DNA of 64,000 bases from Periplaneta americana. Lineage: Eukaryota; Arthropoda; Insecta; Blattodea; Blattidae. The DNA lies in assembly GCF_040183065.1 (NCBI RefSeq), contig NC_091122.1:77360955-77424954 (forward strand). Direction: 5' to 3'. A program made the translations under genes and the position numbers. The notes under the pieces were generated by a model, which searched no databases, had not been told where the DNA came from, and saw nothing but the letters and a program-made list of their open reading frames with translations. This document shows, piece after piece, positions 11,526 to 25,256 of the stretch. Each line of letters opens with the position of its first letter. Position 1 is the first letter of the stretch.

Positions 11526-14500
11526 CTCTAGAATAGACGATTTTTCAACTTTAACGATTTACACAAACAAACTCATATCTTTCTGGAAACCAACATGAAC
11601 CTTTGGATAGAAATAGGTGTGTCCACACGGATTTCACATTTTTTGAAGAAACTAGAGAAATCCGATGGGATTTGTAGATTTTAATCATAATTATATAGCT
11701 CAAAATCTCGCAAAATTACAAATTATTAGAGATATTTTTTATGAGTGGAAAATCCAAACGAGTGATTAAATGTGGTCTCATTGTGAATGTTAAACCCATT
11801 CAGAAGGAATTAGCACAATCGTTTGGAATTTGTAAGTTTTATTAATGTATATACAAAAAAACGCATTTCTACCCCGACAAACGGCGATTTTTCCACTTTA
11901 ACGAATTACACTAACAAACACACCTCTTTCTGGAAGTGAACATCAATCTTTGTATAGAAATACGTGTTTCCACTCGAATTTGAGATTTTTTTAAGAAACT
12001 TGGGAAATCGGATGGGATATGTAGATTTTATTCTTGATCATATATCTAAAAATTTCGCAAAAATCAAATTTCTACAGAAATTGTGTCAGAGTGGAAAATC
12101 GAAACCAGTGATAAAAAGCTGTCTCACTCTAAATGTTAAACCCATTCAGAAAGAATTAGCACAATCGTTTGGTATGTATAGGTTATATTAATATATATAC
12201 GAAAAAACGCATTTCTACCTCGAGAAACGACGATTTTCCACTTTAACGATTTACACTAACAAACTCATATCTTTCTGGACGCGAACGTGAACCTTTGGAT
12301 AAACATAGGTGTGTCCACACTAATTTGACAATTTTTGAAGAAACTAGAGAAATCCGACGGGATTTGTAGATATTATTCATTATTATATAGCTTAAAATCT
12401 CGCAAAGAAACAAATATGTATAGAAATTTCGTATGAGTGGAAAATCGAGACGAGTGATAAAAAGCGGTCTCATTGTGAATGTTAAACTCATTCAGAAAGA
12501 ATTAGCATAATCGGTTGCAATTTGTTCTTTTATTAATGTATATACGAAAATACGCATTTCTAGATCGAGAATGACGATTTTTCCACTTTAACGATTTACA
12601 CTAACAAACTCATATATTTCTGGACAAGAACATGTATCTTTGGATATAAATAGATGTGTCCTCACGAATTTGACATGTTTGCAAGAGACTAGAGAAATTC
12701 CATGGGATTTGTAGATTTTATTCATAATTATATAGCTTAAAATCTCTCAAAAACCAAAGCATAAGAGAAATTTAGTCTGAGTGTAAAATCGAAACGAGTG
12801 ATAAAATGCGGTCTCATTGTGAATATTAAACACATTCAGAAGAAATTAGCACAATCGTTTGGAATTTGTAGGTTTTATTATTGTATATACAAAAAAACGC
12901 ATTTCTAACCCGAGAAACGACGATTTTGCCACTTTAACGATTTACACTAACAAACTCAGATCTTTCTGGACGCGAACATAAAGCCTTTAATAGAATCACG
13001 TGTGTCCACACGAATTTGACATTTTTTAACAAACTAGAGAAATCCGATGGGATTTGTAGATATTATTTTTGATTATATAGCTTAAAACCTCGCAATGAAA
13101 CAAATTTTTAGAGAAATTTTGTATTTGTGGAAATTTCAAACGAGTGATAAAAATCGGTCTCTTTGTCAATGTTAAACCCATTCAGAAAGAATTAGCACAT
13201 GCGGTTGGAATTTGTAGGTTTTATTAATGTATATACGAAAAAAACGCATTTCTAGCTCGAGAAACGACGATTTTTCCACTTTAACGATTTACTCTAAAAA
13301 ACTCAGAAATTTCTGGACGCGAACATGAATCTTTTAAAAGAAATACGTGTGTCCACAAGAATTTGACATTTTATTAATAAACTAGAGAAATCCGATGGGA
13401 TTTGTAGATTTTATTTTTCATTATATAGGTTAAAATCTCGCAACGAAACAAATATTTAGAGAGATTTTGTATGAGTGGAAAATCGAAACCAGTGATAAAA
13501 TATGGTCTCTTTGTGAATGTTAAACCCATTCAGCAGGAATTAGCACAAGAGTTTGGCATTTGTAGGTGTTATGAATGTATATACAAAAAAAATCATTTCT
13601 AGCTCGAGAAACGACGATTTTTCCACTTTAACGAATTACAATAACAAACACACCTCTTTCTGGACGCGAACATCAATCTTTGGATAGAAATACGTGTTTC
13701 CACACGAATTTGACATTTTTTTTAAGAAACTAGAGTAATCGGATTGGATTTGTAGATTTTATTATTGATTATATTGCTGAAAATCTCGCAAAAACCAAAT
13801 TTTTAGAGAAATTTTGTCTGAGTGGAAAATCGAAACCAGTGATAAAATACAGTCTCATTTGAATGTTAAACCCATTCAGAAAGAATTAGCAGAGTCGGTT
13901 GGAATTTGTGGGTTTTGTTGTTGTATATACAAAAAAAAAACGCATATCTAGCTCGAGAATCGACGATTTTTTCACTTTAACGATTTACACGAACATACTC
14001 ACCTCTCTCTGGACGCGAACATGAAACTTTGGATAGAAATACGTGTGTCCACACGAGTTTGACATTTTTTAAGTAACTAGAGAAATCGGATGGGATTTGT
14101 AAATTTTATTCATGTTTATATAGATTAAATCTCGCAAAAACCAAAGTTTAAAAGAAATATTGTCTGAGTGGATAATCGAAACGAGTGAAAAATGTAGTCT
14201 CATTGTGAATGTTAAAACAATTCAGAAAGAATTAGCACAATGGGTTGGAATTTGTACGTTTTAATAATGTATATACGAAAAAACGCATTTCTAGCTCGAG
14301 AATCGACTATTTTTCCACTTTAGCGATTTACACTAACAAACTCATATCATTCTGGACGCCAACATGAACCTTTGAATAGAAATAGGTGTGTCCACACGAA
14401 TTAGACATTTTTGTTAGAAACTAGAGAAATCCGCTGGGATTTGTAGATTTTATTCACAATTAAATAGCTTGAAATCTCGCAAAAAACAAATTATTAGAGA

Positions 14501-17500
14501 AACGTTGTAAGAGTGGAAAATCGAAACGAGTTATAAAAAGCGGTCTCATTGTGAATGTTAAACCCATTCTGAAAGAATTAGCACAATCGGTTAGAATTTG
14601 TAGGTTTTATTAATGTATATACGAAAAGACGCATTTCTAGCTCGAGAAACGACGATTTTTTTACTTTAGCGAATTACACTAACAAACTCATTTCTTTCCT
14701 GAAGCCAACATGATCCTTTGGATAGAAATAGGTGTGTCCACACGAATTTGACATTTTTTGAAGAAACTAGAGAAGTCCGATGGGATTTGTAGATTTTATT
14801 CATAAATATATAGCTAAAAATCTCGCAAAAAAAAACGAATATTTAGAGAAATTTTGTATGACTGGAAAATCGAAACGAGTAATGAAAAGCGGTCTCGTTT
14901 TGAATGTTATACACATTCAGAAAGAAGTTAACACAATCGGTTGGAATTTGTACGTTTTATTAATGTATATACGAAAATACGCATTTCTAGATCGAGAATG
15001 ACGATTTTTCCACTTTAACGATTTACACTAACAAACTCATATCATTCTGGACGCCAACATGAATCTTTGGATAGAAATAGGTGTGTCCACACGAATTTGA
15101 ATTGTTTTTAAGAAACTAGAGAAATCCGCTGGGATTTGTAAATTTTTTTCATAATTATATAGCATAAATTCTCGCAAAAACCAAATTTTAAGAGACATTT
15201 TGTGTGAGTGGAAAATCGAAACGAGTGAGAACAAGCGGTCTCATTTGGAAAGTTAAACCCAATCAGAATGAATTAGCAAAAGCGTTTCGAATTTCTAGGT
15301 TTTATTAATATATATACGAAAATACGCGTTTCCAGATCGAGCAACGACGATTTTTCCACTTTAACCATTTACACTAACAAACTCACCTCTCTCTGGACGT
15401 GAACAATAATCTTTGGATAGAAATACGTGTGTATACACGAATTTGACATTTTTTTAAGAAACTAGAGAAATCGGTTGGGATTTGTATATTTTATTCATGA
15501 TTATATAGATTAAAATCGCGCAAAATCCAAAGTTTAAGTGAAATTTTCTCAGAGTGGAAAATCGAATCGAGGGATTAAATGCGGTCTCATTGTAAATGTT
15601 AAAATAATTCAAAAGAATTAACGCAATCCATTGGAATTTGTTGGTTTTATTAATGTATATAGGAAAAAACGCGTTTGTAGCTCGAGAAACGACGATTTTT
15701 CCACTTTGTCTATTTACACGAACATACTCACCTCTCCCTGGACGCGAACATGAATCTTTGGATAGTAATTCGTGTGAACACGAATTTGAGATTTTTTTGA
15801 AGAAACTAGAGACATCGGATGGCATTTGTAGATTATATTCATGATTATACAGCTTAAAATCTCGCAAAAACCAAAGTATAAGAGAAATTTTGTCTGAGTG
15901 GAAAATCGAAACGAGTGATAAAATGCGGTCTCATTGTGAACGTTAAACCCATTCAGAAGGAAATAGCACAATCCTTTGGAATTTGTTAGTTTTATTATTG
16001 TATATACAAAAAACGCATTTCTAACTCGAGAAACGACGATTTTTCCTCTTTAACGATTTACTCTAACAAACTCAGATATTTCTGGACGCGAACATGAATG
16101 TTTTAAAAGAAATGCGTGTGTCCACAAGAATTTGACATTTTCTTAATAAACTAGAGAATTCCGATAGGATTTGAAGATTTTATTTTTGATTACATAGCTT
16201 AAAACCTCGCAAAGAAAAAAATTTTTAGAGAAATTTTTTATGAGTGGAATATCGAAACGAATGATAAATTGTGGTCTCATTGTGATTGTTAAACCCATTC
16301 AGAAGGAATTAGCACAAGAGTTTGGCTATTGTAGGTTTTACGAATGTATATACAAAAAAAATCATTTCTAGCTCTAGAAGCAACGATTTTTCCACTTTAA
16401 CGAATTACCACTAACAAACACACCTCTTTCTGGACGTGAACATTAATCTTTGGATAGTGATAGGTGTGCCCACACGAATTTGTCATTTTTTAAGAAACTA
16501 GAGAATTCGGATGGGATTTGTAGGTTTTTATTCATGATTAAATAGCTTAAAATCTCGCAAAAACCAAAGAATAAGGGAAATTTAGTCTGAGAGGAAAATC
16601 GAAACGAGTGATAAATTGCGGTTTCGTTGTGAACGTTAAACTCGTTCAGATGTAATTAGCACAATCGTTTGCAATTTGTAGGTTTTATTATTGTATATAC
16701 AAAAAAAACGCATTTCTAACTCGAGAAACAACGATTTTTCCACTTTAACGATTTACTCTAACAAACTGAGAACTATCTGGACGCGAACAAGAATCTTTTA
16801 AAAGAAATACGTGTGTCCACAAGAATTTGACATTTTTCTAATAAACTAGAGAAATCCGATGGGATTTGTGGTTTTTATTTTTCATTATATAGCTTAAAAC
16901 TCGCAAAGAAACAAATTTCTAGAGACATTTTGTCTGAGTGGAAAATCGAAACGAGTGATAAAATGTAGTCTCATTGTGAATGTTAAACCCATTCAGAAAG
17001 AATTAGCACAATCGTTTGGAATTTGTAGCTTTCATTAATGTATATACGGAAAAAAACGCATTTCTAGCTCGAGAAAGACGATTTTTTCACTTTAAACATT
17101 TACACTAACAAAATCATATCTTTCTGGACGCGAACTTGAATCTTTGGATAGAAATAGGTGTACCCACACGAATTTGACATTTTTTTAAGAAACTAGAGAA
17201 ATCCGATGTGATTTGTAGATTTTATTCATAATTATATAGCTTAAAATCTCGGAAAAAAGAAAACAAATTTTTAGAGAAAATTTGTATGAGTGGAAAATCG
17301 AAACGAGTGATAAAAAGCGGTCTCATTGTGAATGTTAAACCCATTCAGAAAGCATTAGCACAATAGTTTGGATTTTGTAGTTTTATTAATGTATATATGA
17401 AAAAACGCATTTCTAGCCCGAGAAACGACGATTTTTTCACTTTAACCATTTACACTAACAAACTCATATCTTTCTGGACGCGAACATGAATCTTTGGATA

Positions 17501-20500
17501 GAAATAGGTGTGTCCCCACGAATTTGTCATTCTTTTAAGAAACTAGCAAAAACCGCTGGGATTTGTAGATTTTATTCTTCATTATATAGCTTAAAATCTC
17601 GCAAAATAACAAATTATTAGAGAAATTTTGTATGAGTGGAAAATCGAAATGAGTGATAAAAAGCGGTCTCATTGTAAATGTTAAACCCATTCAGAAAGAA
17701 TTAGCACAATCGTGTTTAATTTGTAGCTTTTGTTAATGTATATACGAAAAAACGCATTTCTAGCTCGAGAAACGACGATTTATTCACTTTAACAATTTTC
17801 ACTAACATACTCACCTCTCTCTGGACGTGAACATGAATCTTTGGATAGAAATCGGTGTGTCCACATGTATTTGACATTTTTTGAAGAAACTATAGAACTC
17901 CGATGGGATTTGTAGTTTTTATTCATAAATATATAGCTTAAAATCTCGCAAAAAAGAACATTTTTAGAGAAATTTTTTTGAGTGGAAAATCGAAACGTGT
18001 GATAAAAAGCGGTCTCTTTGTGAAAGTTAAACCCATTCATATAGAATTAGCACAATCGGTTGGAATTTGTAGCCTTTATTAATATTTAACGAAAAAACGC
18101 ATTTCTAGCTCGAGAAACGACGATTTTTCCACTTTGACCATTTACACTAACACTCTCACGTCTCTCTGGACGTGGAAATGAATCTTTGGATAGAAATAGG
18201 TGTGTCCACACGAATTTGACATTTTTATAAGAAACCAGAGAAATCCGCTGGGATTTGTAGATCTTATTCTTAATTATATAACTTAAAATCTCGCAAAACA
18301 AACAAAAAAAAACAAATTTTTAGACAAATTATGTGGGAGTGGAAAATCGAAACGAGAGATAAAATGTGGTTTCAATGTGAATGTTAAACCCATTCAGAAG
18401 GAATTAGCACAGTCGTTTGGAATTTGTAGGTTATATTAATGTATATACAAAAAAACGCATTTTCATCTGGAGAAACGACGATTTTTCCACTTTAACGATA
18501 TACGCTAACAAACTCACCTCTCTCTGGACGCGAACATGAATCTTTGGATAGAAATACGTATGTCCACACGAATGTGACATTTTTTTTATGAAACTAGTGT
18601 AATCGGATGTGATTTATAGGTTGTATTCATGATTATATAGCTTAAAATCTCGAAAAAAACAAAAAATTACAGATATTTTGTATGAGTGGAATATTTGAAA
18701 CGAGTGATAAAATGCGGTCTCATTGTGAATGTTAAACCCATTCAGAAGAAATTAGCACTATCGTTGGGAATTTGTAGATTTTATTAATGTATATTAAAAA
18801 AAACGCATTTCTAACTCGAGAAACGATGATTTTTCCACTTTAACGATTTACTCTAAAAAACTCAGAACTTTCTGGACGCGAACATGAATCTTTTAAAAGA
18901 AATACGAGCGTCCACAAGAATTTGCCATTTTTTTAATAAACTAGAGAAATCCCATGGGATTTGTAGATTTTATTTTTCATTATATAGCTCAAAACTCGCA
19001 AAGAAACAAATTTTTAGAGAAATTTTTTATGAGTGGAAAATCGAAACGAGTGATAAAATGTGGTCTCTTTGTGAATGTTAATCCCATTCAGCAGGAATTA
19101 GCACAAGAGTTTGGCATTTGTAGGTTTTATGAATGTATATATAAAAAAAATCATTTCTAGCTCGAGAAACGACGATTTTTCCACTTTAACGAATTACAAT
19201 AACAAACACACCTCTTTCTGGACGCGAACATCAATCTTTGGATAGAAATACGTGTTTCCACACGAATTTGACATTTTTTTTAAGAAACTAGAGTAATCGG
19301 ATGGGATTAGTAGATTTTATTAATGATTATATTCCTGAAAATTTCGCAAAAACCGAATTTTAGAGAAATTTTGTCTGAATGGAAAATAGAAATCTGTAAT
19401 AAAAAACAGTCTCATTGAGAATGTTAAACCCATTCAGAAAGAATTAGCAGAGTCGGTTGGAATTTGTAGGTTTTGTTGATGTATATACGAAAAAACCCAT
19501 TTCTAGCTAGAGAATCGACGATTTTTTCACTTTAACCATTTACACTAAGAAACTCATATCTTTCTGGACGCCAACATGAACCTTTGGATAGTAATAGGTA
19601 TGTCCACACGAATTTGACATTTTTTTTAAGAAACTAGTGAAATCCGCTGGGATTTGTAGATTTTATTCATAATTAAATAGCTTAAATTCTCGCAAAAAAT
19701 AATTTATTAGAGAAACATTGTATGAGTGGAAAATCGAAACGAGTGATAAAAAGCGGTCTCATTGTGAATGTTAAACCCATTCAGAAAGAATTAGCACAAT
19801 CGTTTGGAATTTGTAGGTTTCATTAATGTATATACGAAAAAACGCATTTCTAGCTCGAGAAACAACGATTTTCCCACTTTGGCGAATTACACTAACAAAC
19901 TCATTTCTTTCCTGAAGCCAACATGATCCTTTGGATAGAAACAGGTGTGTCCACACGAATTTGACATTTTTTGAAGAAACTAGAGAAATCCGATGGGATT
20001 TGTAGATTTTATTCATAATTAAATAGCTTAAAATCTCGGAAAAAAAAAACAAATATTTAGAGAAATTTTGTATGAGTGGAAAATCGAAACGAGTGATGAA
20101 AAGCGGTCTCATTGTGAATGTTATACGCATTCAGAAATAATTAGCACAATCGGTTGGAATTTGTACGTTTTATTAATGTATATATGAAAAAACGCATTTC
20201 TAGCTCGAGAAACGACAATATTTCCACTTTGACCATTTACACTACCAAACTCAAATCTCTCTGGACACGAACATTAATCTTTGGATAGTAAATACGTGTG
20301 TCCACACGAATGCGATTTTCTTTAAGAAACTAGAGAATTCGGATGGGATTTGTAGATTTTATTCATGATATTATAGCTTAAAATCTCGCAAAAAAAAAAA
20401 AAAAAAAAAAAAAACAAATTTTTAGAGAAGTTTGTATGAGTGGAAAAGCGAAACGAGTGATAAAAAGCTGTCCCTTTGTGAATGTTAAACCCATTCAGAA

Positions 20501-21424
20501 AGAATTACCAGAGTCGGTTGGAATTTGTAGGTTTTGTTGATGTATATACGAAAAAAAGCATTTCTAGCTCGAGAATCGCCGATTTTTTCACTTTAACGAT
20601 TTAACACTAACAAACTCATATCTTTCTGGTCGCCAACATCAACCTTTGGACAGTAATAGTTGTGTCCACACGAATTTGACATTTTTTGAAGAAACTAGGG
20701 AAATCCGATGGGATTTGAAGATTTTATTCATGATTATATAGCTTAAAATCTCGCAAAAAATAAAAAATTTAGAGATATTTTTTATGAGTGGAAAATAGAA
20801 ACGAGTGATAAAAAGCGGTCTCATTGCGAATGTTAAACCCATTCAGCAAGAATTATCACAATCGGGTGGAGTTTGAAGCTTTTATTAATATATATACGAA
20901 AAAACGTTTTTCTAGCTCGAGGAACGACAATTTTACCACTTTGTCCATTTACACGAACATACTCACCTCTCTCTGAACGCGAACATGAAACTTTGGATAG
21001 AAATACGTGTGTCCACACGAATTTGACGTTTTTTTAAGAAACTAGAGAAATCGGATGGGATTTGTAAATTTTATTTATGTTTATATAGCTTAAATTCTCG
21101 CAAAAACCAAAGTTTAAAAGAAATTTTGTCTAAGTGGAAAATCGAAACGAGTGATAAAATGTAGTCTCATTGTAAATGTTAAACCCATTCAGAAAGAATT
21201 AGCACAATGGGTTTGAATTTGTAGGTTTTATTAATGCACATACGAAAAAACGCATTTCTAGCTCGAGAAACGACGATTTTTCCACTTTAGCGATTTACAC
21301 TTACAAACTGATATCTTTCTGGACGTCAACATGAACATTTGGATAGAAATAGGTGTGTCCACACGAATTTGACATTTTTTGGAGAAACTAGAGAAATCCG
21401 ATGGGATTTGTAGATTTTATTCTT

Positions 21425-24400
21425 AATTATATAGCTTAAAATCTCGCAAAAAAAACATAAATTTAGAGAATTTTGTATGAGTGGAAAATCAAAACGAGTG
21501 ATAAAATGTGGTTTCATTGTGAATGTTAAACCCATTCAGCAGGAATTAGCACAAGTGTTTGGCATTTGTAGGTTTTATGAATGTATATACAAAAAAAATC
21601 ATTTCTAGCTCGAGATACGACGATTTTTCCACTTTAACGAATTACACTAACAAACACACCTCTTTCTGTACGCGAACATCAATCTTTGGATAGTAATACG
21701 TGTGGCCACACGAATGTGACTTTTTTTAAGAAACTAGAGAAATCGGATGCGATTTGTAGATTTTATTCATGATTATATAGCTTAAAATCTCGCAAAAAAA
21801 ACAAATTTTTAGAGAAATTTTGTATGAGTGGAAAATCGAAAAGAGTGATAAAAAGCTGTCTCATTGTGAATGTTAAATCCATTCAGTAAGAATTAGCACA
21901 AGCGGTTGGAATTTGTAGGTTTTATTAATGTATATACGAAAAAAAAATGTTCTAGCTAGAGAAACGACGATTTTTCCACTTTAGCGATTTACACTAACAA
22001 ACTCATATCTTTCTGGACGCGAACATGAATCTTTGGATAGAAATCGGTGTGTCCACACGAATTTGACATTTTTTTAAGAAACTAGAGAAATTCGCTGGGA
22101 TTTGTAGATTTTATTCATGTTTATATAGCTTAAAATCTCGGAAAATAACAAATTATTAGAGAAATTTTGTATGAGTGGAAAATCGAAACGAGTGATAAAA
22201 AGCGGTCTCATTGTGAATGTTAAACCGATTCAGAAAAAATTGTTACAATCGGGTGGAATTTGTAGCTTTTATTAATGTATATACGAAAAAACGCATTTCT
22301 AGCTCGAGAAACGACGATTTTTCCACTTCGACCATTTATACTAACAAATTCACCTCTCTCTGCACGTGAACATGAATCTTTGGATAGTGATAGGTGTGCC
22401 CACTCGAATTTGACATTTTTTTAAGAAACTAGAGTATTCGGATGGGATTTGTAGGTTTTTATTCATGTTTACATAGCTTAAAATCTCGCAAACACCAAAG
22501 TTTAAGTGAAATTTTGTCTGAGTGGAAAATCGAAACGAGTGATAAAATATAGTCTCATTGTGAATTTTAAACCCATTCAGAAAGAATTAGCACAATCGTT
22601 TTGAATTTGTAGGTTTTATTAAACTATATAAGAAAAAACGCATTTCTAGCTCGACAAAAGACGATTTTTCCACTTTAACCATTTACACTAACAAACTCAT
22701 ATCTTTCTGGACGCGAACATGAATCTTTGCATAGAAATAAGTGTGTTCACACGAAATAGATATTTTTTTAAGAAACTAGAGAAATCGGCTGGAATTTGTA
22801 GATTTTATTCATAATTATATAGCTTAAAATCTCGCAAAATAACAAATTATTAGAGATATTTTGTATGAGTGGAAAATCGAAACGAGTGATAAAAAGCGGT
22901 CTCATTGTGAATGTTAAACCCATTCTGAAAGAATTAGCACAATCGGTTGGAATTTGTAGGTTTTATTAATGTATATACGAAACAACGCATTTCTAGGTCG
23001 AGAAACGACGATTTTTCCACTTTAGCGAATTACACTAACAAACTCATTTCTTTCCTGAAGCCAACATGAACCTTTGGATAGGAATAGGTGTGTCCTCACG
23101 AATTTGACATTTTTTGAAGAAACTAGAGAAATCCGATGGGATTGGTAGATTGTATTCATAATTATATAGCTTAAAATCTCGCAAAAAAAAAATCGAATAT
23201 TTAGAGAAATTTTGTATGATTGGAAAATCGAAACGAGTGATGAAAAGCGTTCTCATTATGAATGTTATACGCATTGAGAAAGAATTTAACACAATTGGTT
23301 GGAATTTGTACGTTTTATTAATATATATATGAAAAAACGCATTTCTAGCTCGAGAAACGACAATTTTTCCACTTTGACAATTTACACTACCGAACTCACC
23401 TCTCTCTGGACGCGAACATTAATCTTTGGATAGTAATACTTGTGTCCGCACGAATGTGACTTTCTTTAAGAAACTAGAGAAATCGGATGGGATTTGTAGA
23501 TTTTATTCATGATTATATAGCTTAATATCTCGCAAAAAAAAAAAAAAAAACAAATTTTTAGAGAAGTTTGTATGAGTGGAAAAGCGAAACGAGTGATAAA
23601 AAGCTGTCCCATTGTGAATGTTAAACCCAATCAGGAAGAATTAGCACAAGCGGTTGGAATTTGTAGGTTTTATTAATGTATATACGAAAAAAACGCATTT
23701 CTAGCTCGAGAAACGACGATTTTTCCACTTTAGCGGTTTACACTAACAAACTCATATCTTTCTGGACGCGAACATGAATCTTTGGATAGAAATCGGTGTG
23801 TCCACACGAATTTGAAATTTTTTTAAGAAACTAGAGAAATCCGATGGGCTTTGTAGATTTTATTCATAATTAAATAGCTTAAAATCTCGCAAAAAAACAA
23901 ATTTTTAGATAAATTTTGTAAGAGTGGAAAATCGAAACGAGTGATAAAAAGCGGTCTCATTATGAAAGTTAAACCCATTCAGAAAGAATTAGCACAATCG
24001 GTTGAAATTTGTAGCCTTTATTAATGTATATACGAAAAAACGGTTTTCTAGCTCGAGAAACGACGATTTTTCCACTTTGACCATTTACACTAACAAAATC
24101 CTCTCTCTCTCTGGACGTGAACATGATTCTTTGTATAGTGATAGGTGTGCCACACGAATTTGTCATTTTATTTAGGAAACTAGAGAATTCGGATGGGATT
24201 TGTAGGTTTTTATTCATGATTAAATAGCTTAAAATCTCGCAAAAACCAAAGAATAAGGGCAATTTAGTCTGAGAGGAAAATCGAAACGTGTGATAAAATG
24301 CGGTCTCTTTGTGAACTTTAAACCCATTCAGAAGTAATTTGCACAATCGTTTGCAATTTGTATGTTTTATAATTGTATATATGCAAAAAAACGCATTTCT

Positions 24401-25256
24401 AATTAAGAAACGACGGTTTTTCCACTTTAACGATTTACTCTAAAAATCTCAGAACTTTCTGGACGCGAACATGAATCTTTTAAAAGAAATACGTGTGTCC
24501 ACAAGAATTTGACATTTTTTTAATAAATTAGAGAAATCCGATGGGATTTGTAGATTTTATTTTTCATTATATAGCTTAAAACTCGCAAAGAACAAATTTT
24601 TAGAGAAATTTTGTATGAGTGGAAAATCGAAACGAGTGATAAAATGTGGTCTCTTTGTGAATGTTAAACCCATTCAGCAGGAATTAGCACAAGAATTTGG
24701 CATTTGTAGGTTTTATGAATGTATATACAAAAAAAAATCATTTCTAGCTCGAGAAACCACGATTTTTCCACTTTAACGAATTACACTAACAAACACACCT
24801 CTTTCTGTACGCGAACATCAATCTTTGGATAGTAATACGTGTGACCACACGAATGTGACTTTTTTTAAGAAACTAGAGAATTCGGATGGGATTTGTAGAT
24901 TTTATTCATGATTATATAGCTTAAAATCTCGCAAAAAAACAAATTTTTAGAGAAATTTAGTATGAGTGGAAAGTCGAAACGAGTGATAAAAAGCTGTCTC
25001 ATTGTGAATGTTAAACCCATTCAGAAAGAATTAGCACAAGCGGTTGGAATTTGTAGGTTTTATTAATGTATATACGAAAAAACGCATTTCTAGCTCGAGA
25101 ATCGACGATTTTTCCACTTTAGCGATTCACACTAACAAACTCATATCATTCTGGACGCCAACATGAACCTTTGGATAGAAATAGGTGTGTCCACACGAAT
25201 TTGACATTTTTTTAAGAAACTAGAGAAATCCGCTGGGATTTGTAAATTTTATTCAT
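21425..25256 (+). repeat. Higher-order satellite unit, first copy (3.83 kb)
   Basis: About eleven monomers form a block repeated almost base for base in 25257-29108. Diagnostic odd phrases recur at a constant offset of about 3830 bp: 'acataaatttagagaatttt' at 21457 and 25289, 'gatgggattggtagattgta', and the 'aaaacggtttt/aaaacggattt' variants. Differences are few and mostly poly(A) length. Confidence 0.9.
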